A stretch of DNA of 58,701 bases from Acidobacteriota bacterium. GTDB lineage: Bacteria > Acidobacteriota > UBA4820 > DSQY01. The position numbers were made by a program, and so were the translations under genes. The stretch is from positions 1 to 58,701 of the forward strand of contig JAJYLT010000023.1 of assembly GCA_021787565.1 (NCBI GenBank), given 5' to 3'. The notes under the pieces were generated by a model that was not told the origin of the DNA, searched no databases, and saw only the letters and a program-made list of their open reading frames with translations. Shown here one piece after another: positions 15,710-23,024 of the stretch (position 1 is its first letter; every line of letters starts with the position of its first letter).

Positions 15710-15946
15710 TCAGGGTCCCACTTCGACTTGCAGCACCTCGCCGCTGTCGGGTAGCGCCGGCGGCGTGGTCTCATTCACCTTCCAATCGATTTTCCCCGCG
15801 AGAACCTCCTGCATGGCCACGAAGGCCGGCTTGTGAAAAGGGCTTTCGACCCTGGTCTGGGCCCCTTCGAGCAACTGCTTGGTGCGCTGGGCACATATTA
15901 GCACAAACCTGTACTTGCTGCCGATCTTTTCATCCACTATGAACAT
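15710..15946 (-). CDS. rpoZ: RNA polymerase omega subunit
   Basis: A 78-residue protein matching the omega N-terminal region: SKYRFVLICAQRTKQLLEGA, with the basic and aromatic residues that contact the beta' C-terminus, then a short tail. It begins inside gmk (17-base overlap); gmk-rpoZ is a conserved pair. Omega helps assemble RNA polymerase and, in many bacteria, forms part of a (p)ppGpp site; a RelA/SpoT gene starts at the right edge of the window. Confidence 0.88.
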   Translation of the reverse strand: MFIVDEKIGSKYRFVLICAQRTKQLLEGAQTRVESPFHKPAFVAMQEVLAGKIDWKVNETTPPALPDSGEVLQVEVGP

Positions 15947-16586
15947 TCGTGCTCCTCAACCAATGCGTGATCTCTCTTCGGAGTTCGTCCACCCTTGCCG
16001 TGCAGGCGCGAGGGCGCAGGCGGGCGGAAGCCAAGATTACCGCTACGGCATCCACCGCCCCATCCAAGTCCTCATTGATTACATTATAGTCATAAGAACC
16101 AGCCAGTTCAAGCTCGACCAGGGCGGTCTCCAGCCGGCGCCTCAAATCGAACCCCCGCTCCCCGGCTCTCCGCCCCAGGCGGTCCAGCAGCACCTGGAGG
16201 GAGGGAGGCAGGATGAACACCAGGAGACAGCCCGGTTCGGCCTTCTTCACCTGGAGGCCCCCCTGCACGTCGATGTCCAGGATGAGGTCCCGACCCTCGG
16301 CCGCGGCTCTCTTCCACTCCGAACGGTGGGTGCCGTATTCGTGGTCGTGCACCTCGGCCCATTCCAGGAACTCGCCTCGCGCGGCCATGGCCCGAAAGGC
16401 GTCCCGCTCCACGAAATGATAGTCCACGCCGTCCTTCTCTCCGGGCCGCGCGCTCCGGGTGGTGTGGGAGACCGAAAAGCGCACCAGGGGATCTCGCGCC
16501 GCCAGCCTTCGGGCGATGGTCGTCTTGCCGCCACCGGTGGGGGCCGAGAGGACGAGCAGGATGCCGGAGGACGGATCACGCGACAT
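15930..16586 (-). CDS. gmk: Guanylate kinase
   Basis: A 218-residue cytosolic kinase converting GMP and ATP to GDP and ADP. P-loop SAPTGGGKTTIARRL (about 13-28), GMP-binding SHTTRSARPGEKDGVDYHFV (about 39-58), EFLEWAEVHDHEYGT (about 72-86) and the LDIDVQGG segment (about 104-111) are all in order. The P-loop is slightly unusual, with Thr-Gly-Gly where most have Ser-Gly-Ala/Val. It overlaps yicC by 11 bases and rpoZ by 17, so it belongs to one operon. Confidence 0.95.
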   Translation of the reverse strand: MSRDPSSGILLVLSAPTGGGKTTIARRLAARDPLVRFSVSHTTRSARPGEKDGVDYHFVERDAFRAMAARGEFLEWAEVHDHEYGTHRSEWKRAAAEGRDLILDIDVQGGLQVKKAEPGCLLVFILPPSLQVLLDRLGRRAGERGFDLRRRLETALVELELAGSYDYNVINEDLDGAVDAVAVILASARLRPRACTARVDELRREITHWLRSTNVHSG

Positions 16587-17448
16587 TCTGGGCCTGTTCG
16601 CGGAGCTGTTCGACCAGCAGGCGCATCCGCAGGGCGACCTGGGTCAGGTCGAAGAAGGTGGCCTTGGCCAGGAGCGTGGAGATCTCCCTGTACATCTCCT
16701 GGAAGAGGTGGTCCAGCCGGCGCCCAAGGTCTCCCGGATTCTTCTCCAGGAGCTCCTCCATGGCCCGGTGGTGTGCCTTCAGCCTGACCACCTCCTCCTC
16801 CACGTCCGCCTTTTCCGCCGCCAGAACCACCTCCTGCTCCACCCTCGTCGCGTCCACGGAGATGGCCACCTGCTGGAGCTTCTGGTTCAGCTTCTCTCGA
16901 ACGGTCTCCACCTGAAGGACCTGCATGGGACCGAGGGCATCGAGGTGGCCCTTCATGTGGCCGGCCGCCTGCCGGAACTGCTCCTCCAGGCGCCTGCCCT
17001 CCTCGCGGCGGGTCTGGAGGAAGCACTCGAGGGCCTTCTCCACGCAGGCGAGAAGCAGATCTCCCGCCCGCGCTTCCACGTCGGGGCGGAGGCGGACCGA
17101 GACGGCGTCCGGGAGGGCCAGAAAATCTCCGAGCGTCATGCCCCTGGCCAGGACGCCCTCACCTTGCAGCCGGGATGCCAGGTGGCCGAGGGCCTGGGCC
17201 ACGCCGTGGGAATAGTGCACCTCGACGGCCTGCTCGCCCAGGAACTCGAGGGAGACCCTTCCCTCCACCCGTCCCCGGGCTACGGCGGACCGGATCCTCT
17301 GGCGGACGGCCATCTCGTGACACAGCAGGGGGGCCGGGAGGCCAAGGTGGACGTCCAGCCCCTTGTTGTTGACGCCCCGGATCTCAACCAGGAGCCTCAG
17401 CCCGTCGGCCTCGGCCTGGTGCCTGCCATAGCCGGTCATGCTTTCCAT
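16576..17448 (-). CDS. yicC: YicC family endoribonuclease
   Basis: A 290-residue protein, the normal family length, beginning MESMTGYGRHQAEADGLRLL and RGVNNKGLDVHLGLP, the hallmark YicC N-terminus. The C-terminus has GRRLDHLFQEMYREISTLLAKA, the DUF1732 domain that holds conserved acidic residues. YicC proteins are endoribonucleases involved in RNA turnover. AGGAG lies 7 bases before the ATG at 17448; MTGYG three codons on is an alternative whose ATG overlaps the true stop of the preceding DUF374 reading frame. Confidence 0.92.
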   Translation of the reverse strand: MESMTGYGRHQAEADGLRLLVEIRGVNNKGLDVHLGLPAPLLCHEMAVRQRIRSAVARGRVEGRVSLEFLGEQAVEVHYSHGVAQALGHLASRLQGEGVLARGMTLGDFLALPDAVSVRLRPDVEARAGDLLLACVEKALECFLQTRREEGRRLEEQFRQAAGHMKGHLDALGPMQVLQVETVREKLNQKLQQVAISVDATRVEQEVVLAAEKADVEEEVVRLKAHHRAMEELLEKNPGDLGRRLDHLFQEMYREISTLLAKATFFDLTQVALRMRLLVEQLREQAQNVA

Positions 17449-18127
17449 GGAGCGGCTCCTCCAAGACTCTCTTCGGCCAAGCGGTTCGCGGCGATCAGGC
17501 CTTCCTCCACCCGGCACCGGAGGGCTTCGGCCTCCTCCGGGCTGAGCTCTCGTGGGACCGGGATGGCTTCTCCGTAGGCGATGGCCACTCGCGTGAAAGG
17601 GAACGGGATCATGAACTCATCCCAGGAGCGCAGCGTTTTTTTTTACGGGCCGCCACGCCGATCGGGACGATGGGCAACCCCGACAGCCTGGCGGCCTGGA
17701 TCACCCCGAGCTGCGCCACCCTGGCTGGCCCCCTCGGGCCGTCGGGGGTAAAGGCCACGTCGTAGCCCTCTTTCACCTTTCTCAACAGGGAGTGGAGGGC
17801 GCGCATTCCCCCCCGGGTGGAGGATCCGCGGGTCGGGTTCATGCCGAAGTGCTTCATGACGCGGGTGACCAGCTCGCCGTCCCTGTGCCAGGAGACCAGG
17901 AAGGTCAGCCTCCGCCCCACGTAGGCGAAGACCATGAGCAGAAGAGTGCCGTGCCAGAAGGCCATGATGTACTGGCCGCCTCGCTTCTTGTAGCTCTCCA
18001 GCTCATCGCGTCCGACGATCTTGATCCTCAGGGTGGCGTGCAGCGCCTTGAGGGCAAGCGCGAGCGGGAGCGGCCCCAGCGCCAGTACGAGGTTCTGCTT
18101 CCATCTCCGCCAGGCGCTCTTGCCCAT
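17436..18127 (-). CDS. DUF374 lysophospholipid acyltransferase-like protein, split by a frameshift at an A9 tract
   Basis: The 5' frame (18127 down to 17609) gives 172 residues: MAFWHGTLLLMVFAYVG with the HxxxxD-type start of the acyltransferase motif, LVSWHRDGELVTRVM, TRGSSTRGGMRAL and AFTPDGPRGPARVAQLG, typical of DUF374 proteins related to lipid A acyltransferases. It then breaks at nine A on the coding strand (17637-17645) and stops soon after. With one A more or two fewer the frame continues as RSWDEFMIPFPFTRVAIAYG, which fits the family, and ends at 17436, where its stop overlaps the yicC start. The whole would be about 230 residues. The break may be transcriptional slippage, phase variation or an assembly error. 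Confidence 0.85.
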
Positions 18128-18493
18128 ACCCCGAGTCTCCTCAGGGCTTCATTATGGCCTCTTATCGCGCGCGCAGTCCAGCCCGTGCCCGCGTCGGCCG
18201 GGCTCCTGCTCCGCTCCTCCGCGTGTCGAGGCGCGAGAGGCGTCCGAAATCTAGGCACCCGGAGGGGGGCCTCCCTGGCCAGCCGGCTTTCCCTCCATGT
18301 CGTGGATGAGGACGGAGAAGATCCTTTTCGGCCCGCTGGTACTGATCCAGCGCGGAGGCCACGTTGTGGAACCCCCTCGCCCTCTCGATGAAGGTCATCC
18401 TCGCCTCGATGGCGGCGAAGCGCCGATGGAGGGCGGAGGCGTCCTGGTTGCGGCGGTTGAATTCTTGATCACCCATGCATTTCTAGGCGCTCG
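18128..18493. other. Intergenic stretch with one weak reading frame
   Basis: A minus-strand frame at 18162-18476 could encode 104 residues starting MGDQEFNRRNQDASALHRRF. Its first 55 residues look like an amphipathic helix, but the rest is Arg/Pro/Gly-rich and unlike the neighbouring proteins. No good ribosome site precedes it. It is left as a doubtful small gene, possibly one whose 3' half is in the wrong frame. Confidence 0.3.
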
Positions 18494-19291
18494 CTAGCCG
18501 TATTCAAGGGCCCTTGCAGCGGTGGACAGCGTGCGATCACCCGCTGGAATCAAGGCCTGCAACCGTGCGGGAAGGGCCTGGAGGGCCCCGTACCTGACGG
18601 CCGTGAAGAGGGCGCCCGCCCGCAGCCGGGGCGCCTCCGGGTCCACTTCCCACGGGTGGAACCAGTAGACCGCTGGCCGACGTCTGGCAGTTTGACGATG
18701 CCGGGCGCGGCGCAACCAGCTCAGAGGAAGGATCCTGAGGGCAAGGGTCCCGCCGGCGGGGAGGGGAATCCCGAGAAGGCGCGCCGAGAAGGCCGGGATC
18801 TCGAGCACGCCATCGATCCGCCTCGGATGGCTCTGCCCCAAACCCAGACCGGCTATGCAGAGGCGGCTCGAGGAGATCTTGAATCCCGCTTCCGCAAGGA
18901 TAGAATAGGGCCAGCACCTTCGGCCCATGGACCATCGCGGCGCCCTGTAGGCGGTCACGCTGAAACCCAGCAGGTCTTCCAGCGCTGCGCGGCTCCTGGC
19001 AAGATCAAGCCGGAAGGCGTCAGAATCCATTCGTTCCAGGGGAGTGTGGTCCCAGCCGTGGCAGCCGATCTCGTGTCCGGCCTGGGCGATCTGTTTGACC
19101 AGGCTGGGCTGCTTCCGGGCGACCCAGCCCAAGGTGAAGAAGGTGGCCCGAACCTGCATGGATTCCAGGAGACCCAATGTCCTGTCGATCGCTGACGGCA
19201 GCGAGGGGGGCAACCGGTCCCACTGGGCTACATCCACGCCCAGCGGGTGTTCTGGGGCGTGGAACCACTCCTCCACGTCCACCGTGAGCAC
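18494..19291 (-). CDS. Polysaccharide deacetylase, XrtA/PEP-CTERM-associated type
   Basis: A protein of about 265 residues with the NodB/carbohydrate esterase 4 fold. VLTVDVEEWFH gives the catalytic and metal Asp, IGCHGWDHTPL gives the metal His pair, and YRAPRWSM the arginine motif. The C-terminal WFHPWEVDPEAPR matches the DUF3473 end of exosortase-linked deacetylases. It should remove acetyl groups from an envelope polysaccharide. The start is uncertain: GTG at 19291, 11 bases after the preceding stop, is preferred; a TTG at 19357 would overlap that gene by 56 bases. No exosortase is in the window. Confidence 0.85.
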   Translation of the reverse strand: MLTVDVEEWFHAPEHPLGVDVAQWDRLPPSLPSAIDRTLGLLESMQVRATFFTLGWVARKQPSLVKQIAQAGHEIGCHGWDHTPLERMDSDAFRLDLARSRAALEDLLGFSVTAYRAPRWSMGRRCWPYSILAEAGFKISSSRLCIAGLGLGQSHPRRIDGVLEIPAFSARLLGIPLPAGGTLALRILPLSWLRRARHRQTARRRPAVYWFHPWEVDPEAPRLRAGALFTAVRYGALQALPARLQALIPAGDRTLSTAARALEYG

Positions 19292-19301
19292 TACCCCCTG
19301 A

Positions 19302-19847
19302 TCAGCGGAGGTTGGCGGCACCGTCGTGAGGAACCGATTGTCCGGGCTGGGGGACAATCATGGGGAAGCCAGGCCGTTGCGGGACTGGGCGCGGCACTCC
19401 AGGGGAAGGAGGCTGAACCACCGAAGGCTCCTCCTCATCCCCTTCGTCCGGGGAGGCGGACTCGGGCTCCTCCTCGTCGGGCTGGGTCTCTTCAGGGACC
19501 TTGTTGAAAGCGGGCGCGGGAGCCGCACCCGGGAAATGCATGCGAGGGGGTATGGGCCTGGCCACTGGCGGCTGCGCGGCGGTAGGGGCGAAATGGTTGA
19601 CGGGAGGCGCATAGGGCGCCGGTACCGCCGAGACGGGCTGCGCCGGTTCATTCCTGATCTGGAGGATCTCCTTGGTGAGGACCGCCATCTCCCCGCTCCC
19701 GACTCGGAAGTAGGTCCACTCGCCTTGGACATAGTGGCTTTGCACCACGAGGGAACGGTAGTCCTGAAAGACCACGACCTCCTGGGCCCACGCCGCCACC
19801 GAACCGAACGCCAGAGCCAGCACCAGCCCAGCCAGCAAGCGTTTCAT
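19302..19847 (-). CDS. Secreted proline-rich protein
   Basis: A 181-residue protein. The signal peptide MKRLLAGLVLALAFGSVAAWA is followed by a short conserved-looking module (EVVVFQDYRSLVVQSHYVQGEWTYFRVGSGEMAVLTKEIL, here split for reading at about residue 40) and then a long Pro/Ala and Glu-rich disordered tail. No family is recognised. The ATG overlaps the stop of the GHMP kinase (ATGA), and GGAGG lies upstream, so translation is coupled. Its place between a sugar kinase and a polysaccharide deacetylase suggests an envelope role. Confidence 0.72.
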   Translation of the reverse strand: MKRLLAGLVLALAFGSVAAWAQEVVVFQDYRSLVVQSHYVQGEWTYFRVGSGEMAVLTKEILQIRNEPAQPVSAVPAPYAPPVNHFAPTAAQPPVARPIPPRMHFPGAAPAPAFNKVPEETQPDEEEPESASPDEGDEEEPSVVQPPSPGVPRPVPQRPGFPMIVPQPGQSVPHDGAANLR

Positions 19848-20839
19848 GATTCAACCTCCACGGAGCTGCCACGGTCCACGGGCCGGGCCGACAAAACCCG
19901 CAACCCCCCGTCCCGGAGCGCCTCCTCCACGGCCAAATGTGCGCCCTCCCGCGTCCAAAATGCAAGGCAGCCTCCGCCCCCCGCCCCGCAACCTTTTCCC
20001 CCCAAGCTGCCGGCGGATGCGGCCACGTCCAGAGCGGCGTCCATGACGGGAGTCGAGATGCCCTCCGCCAGGCCCTTGCGAAACGCCCACTCCTCCACCA
20101 TCAGGGGGCCCACGGCGTCCCAGTTGCCGGCCAGCAGCTGCTCCTCCATGAGTCCCGCCGTCTGGGCGATGCCCAATAGTGACCGATACGCCCGCTCATC
20201 ACCGTCGAGAAATCGCCGCATGAGGTCCCAGTTGGTCCTCGCCGAGAGGCGACTCTGCCCACTGAAGGCCACCACCATGCGGGTTCCGAAGGCCTTGAGG
20301 GAAATCGGGAGACGGTCCACCTGGGTTCCGCCGGCCGGATAGCGCAGGCGGATCACGCCCCCCATGAGAGCCGGCCAGAAGTCCTGGACCCCCGTGGGTA
20401 TCCGAAGATGGGCCGCCTCCAGGTCGCGGCACTCGGCCACGATTCTCCCCGTTCCCGGATGCCTGTGAACGGCCCTTCCCAGCGCCAGCGCCAGCGCCAC
20501 GGAGAGTGCCGAGGAGCCGCCCAGACCGCTTCCGCGGGGGATCTCGCTGGAAGTCACGACGGTCCAGCCGCGAACTACTCCGTAGGCCTCGCACAGGCGC
20601 TCCGCGAGCCCCAGGGGACCGGGCGATTCCCCCGGCCGCCACACGTAGTCCGCCTGAAGATCCTGAGAAATCAGGTGGACTCCGGGTTGGCCGTTGGGCT
20701 CGCACTGGGCCGTGGCGTACAGTCCCACCCCCACGTTCAGCGTCCTGGCGCCTGGCAGCATGACACCGATGGGCCAGAGATCAAGGCTGCCCCCCGCCAG
20801 GTCCACCCGGGCGGCCGCCCGAGCCACCACTCGCCTCAT
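19844..20839 (-). CDS. GHMP family sugar kinase (HddA-like)
   Basis: A 331-residue cytosolic kinase. It begins with ARAAARVDLAGGSLDLWP, the substrate-binding motif seen in D-glycero-D-manno-heptose 7-phosphate kinases and related sugar kinases. The P-loop is IPRGSGLGGSSALSVAL (about 100-116), and the C-terminal motif GGKGCGAGGGGCLAF (about 281-295) closes the fold. The exact sugar is not certain; heptose 7-phosphate or a fucose/galactose-type sugar are likely. AAGGGG lies 7 bases before the ATG. The adjacent envelope genes fit a role in surface glycan precursor synthesis. Confidence 0.88.
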   Translation of the reverse strand: MRRVVARAAARVDLAGGSLDLWPIGVMLPGARTLNVGVGLYATAQCEPNGQPGVHLISQDLQADYVWRPGESPGPLGLAERLCEAYGVVRGWTVVTSSEIPRGSGLGGSSALSVALALALGRAVHRHPGTGRIVAECRDLEAAHLRIPTGVQDFWPALMGGVIRLRYPAGGTQVDRLPISLKAFGTRMVVAFSGQSRLSARTNWDLMRRFLDGDERAYRSLLGIAQTAGLMEEQLLAGNWDAVGPLMVEEWAFRKGLAEGISTPVMDAALDVAASAGSLGGKGCGAGGGGCLAFWTREGAHLAVEEALRDGGLRVLSARPVDRGSSVEVES

Positions 20840-20897
20840 CGATTACCCCTTCCAAGAATGGACGCACCGGCTCGGAAAGCGCCTCGTCCCGCTCCCC

Positions 20898-23024
20898 TCA
20901 TTCGCCGCCTTCGGCCGCCTGGAGCGCCCGGACCATCTCCCGGAGATCCTTGGCCCTTGGCCCGTATGGGTCGGCCGCCAGGGCGCGCTGGAAGTACTTG
21001 AGCGCATGAGCTTGGTCATTCTTCCCGTTGAGATAGAGAGAGCCCACCGTGGCCAGGTATTCAACGTTTTGAGGGGCAAGGCGGAGCGCCCTCTCGTACT
21101 GGGCGATGGCCTCGTCCACCCTTCCCTGCTGGAAGGCGATGCGTCCGAGATTGGCCATGGCTGCATCCCGCCGCGGGTCCAGGACGAGCACTTTGGTAAA
21201 GGCGTATCGGGCCGCCTCCCAGTTTTGGGTCATGGCTTCGAGCACTCCCTTCTCGAAGTAAACGTCGGCGCTCTCCACGTGAGCGGAGAGTGCGGACTCC
21301 AACACCTGCCGGGCCTCGGTGGTCCTCTTCTGGCCGAGCATGATCTGCGCCAGGTTCGCCACCGCCTCGGGCATGCGGGGGGAGAGCGCGAGGGCCGCCC
21401 TGTACTCCCGCTCCGCGAGCTCCGGCCTGCCGGTGCGCTTGTACACGGTACCCAGGTTGAGATGGGCCGTGTCCATTTGGGGTTTCAGGCGGATTTCCTC
21501 CTGGAAGCAGACCTGGGCCTTGTCGAACTGTCCCGCCTTCATGTAGGCGATCCCCAGCATGGAGAGGGCCGGAACGTTTTGGGGGTTCCTCTTCAGTACG
21601 CCGAGCAGCTTCCGGGTCCCCTCGCGCGCATTCCCCAAATCCATCATTTCGTTGGCCTCCCTAAGCTCCTCCTCGATCCCGATAGCATCCTTCGGATCCA
21701 GAAGGCCGGGGGTGTCCGGACGGGTGCCCCCGCCCGAAAGGTACCCCAGGCTCATGAGCTGACGGAGGGTTTCCGCGTTGGAGGGGTCCTTGAGCAGGCT
21801 CTCCATGGCCGCCCGCTCGCCCCGATCGGCTTCAGGGTAACGGGCCAGCGCCTTCCTCGCCTCGGCCACTTCGGGCGCATCGGACCGGTAGAGGTTCCGC
21901 GTTTCCGACTTCCGCCACTCATAGAGCTCCGGCTTCGGGGCCTCTATGAATTTCCAGCGGTCCGTCATGATGCCCCTCAGAGGCGCCCACCCATAGGTGA
22001 AGAAGCCGTGGTAGGACTCGATGTACAGGCTCCGGGAGGGCAGCGAGCCGCCGTTCAGCAGGGGGACGAGGCTTTCGCCGTCGGTCCTCGCGGGGGGTGG
22101 AATGTCCATGAGGGAGAGAACGGTGGGCGCAACGTCGGCCAGGCCGCACAGGTCGGGGACCCTCCGGCCCTCGGGAAGGTGGCCCGTCCAGTTCAGGATG
22201 AGGGGAACGCGGAGCGCGTACTCGTAAAGGAAAACGCCGTGCTGGCGCTCGCCGTGTTCCATGAAGCCCTCTCCGTGGTCGCCGGCTACTACCACCAGCG
22301 TATCATCGAGGCGCCCCTGGCTTCGCAGGCCGTCCAGGAGCCGGCCGATGGAAGCGTCCATATAGGCGATCTCGCCGTCGTAAGGGCGCCCCTGGAACTC
22401 TCTGGCGTAAGGCTCGGGCGGGCGGTAAGGGAAGTGGGCATCGTAATAGTGCACCCAGAGGAAGAATGGGGCTTTCACGGACCTGACGGCGGCCAGCGCC
22501 GCGTCGGTTACCTCCCCGCCGGGCCGCTCCTCGGGCGGGGAGCCGGGCTGGGAGCTGACGGTCATTCGATCGTCGTAGTGCATGAACCCCTGATTCAGGC
22601 CCCGGGCGCGATCCAGGATCACCGACGAGACCACCGCGCCCGTCCAATAGCCCCGGCCTTTCAAAATGGAGGCCAGGGTGGCCGCGCCGGCCTTGAGGTT
22701 GAGTCCGTTGACGCGGAGGTTCAGGGTCGAGGGGAGGTCGCCCGTCATCAGAACGGCGTGGGAGGGCAGCGTCAAGGGCACGTGGCTGTGGGCCTCTTCG
22801 AAGAGAACCCCCGAGCGGGCCAGATGGTCCAAAACGGGGGTCCGCGCCCGCTCATCGCCGTAGCACCCCAGATGGTCCGCGCGGGTCGTGTCCAGGGTGA
22901 TGATCAGGAGATTAGGCCTTCTCGCCGCCCCCGGTGGCACGGACGGGGTGGCAGCGCTAACGCCCGCCGCCGCGATGGTCGCGGCGGCCAACAGGGCACA
23001 GAAGCCGCGGGATGGCTCAGCCAC
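20898..23024 (-). CDS. Exported sulfatase/alkaline phosphatase-superfamily protein fused to TPR repeats
   Basis: A 708-residue protein starting with GTG at 23024, whose first bases overlap the TAG stop of the upstream gene; GGAGGG lies 6 bases before. A signal peptide (FCALLAAATIAAAGVSA) precedes the sulfatase domain (about 35-400): NLLIITLDTTRADHLGCYG metal site, VPLTLPSHAVLMTG nucleophile region, VAGDHGEGFMEHGE second metal site. The nucleophile position in TLPSH is Thr, not the Cys/Ser that is converted to formylglycine, so it may be a phosphohydrolase or transferase. Residues of about 480-700 are at least five TPR repeats. The partner proteins or substrate are unknown. Confidence 0.88.
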   Translation of the reverse strand: MAEPSRGFCALLAAATIAAAGVSAATPSVPPGAARRPNLLIITLDTTRADHLGCYGDERARTPVLDHLARSGVLFEEAHSHVPLTLPSHAVLMTGDLPSTLNLRVNGLNLKAGAATLASILKGRGYWTGAVVSSVILDRARGLNQGFMHYDDRMTVSSQPGSPPEERPGGEVTDAALAAVRSVKAPFFLWVHYYDAHFPYRPPEPYAREFQGRPYDGEIAYMDASIGRLLDGLRSQGRLDDTLVVVAGDHGEGFMEHGERQHGVFLYEYALRVPLILNWTGHLPEGRRVPDLCGLADVAPTVLSLMDIPPPARTDGESLVPLLNGGSLPSRSLYIESYHGFFTYGWAPLRGIMTDRWKFIEAPKPELYEWRKSETRNLYRSDAPEVAEARKALARYPEADRGERAAMESLLKDPSNAETLRQLMSLGYLSGGGTRPDTPGLLDPKDAIGIEEELREANEMMDLGNAREGTRKLLGVLKRNPQNVPALSMLGIAYMKAGQFDKAQVCFQEEIRLKPQMDTAHLNLGTVYKRTGRPELAEREYRAALALSPRMPEAVANLAQIMLGQKRTTEARQVLESALSAHVESADVYFEKGVLEAMTQNWEAARYAFTKVLVLDPRRDAAMANLGRIAFQQGRVDEAIAQYERALRLAPQNVEYLATVGSLYLNGKNDQAHALKYFQRALAADPYGPRAKDLREMVRALQAAEGGE

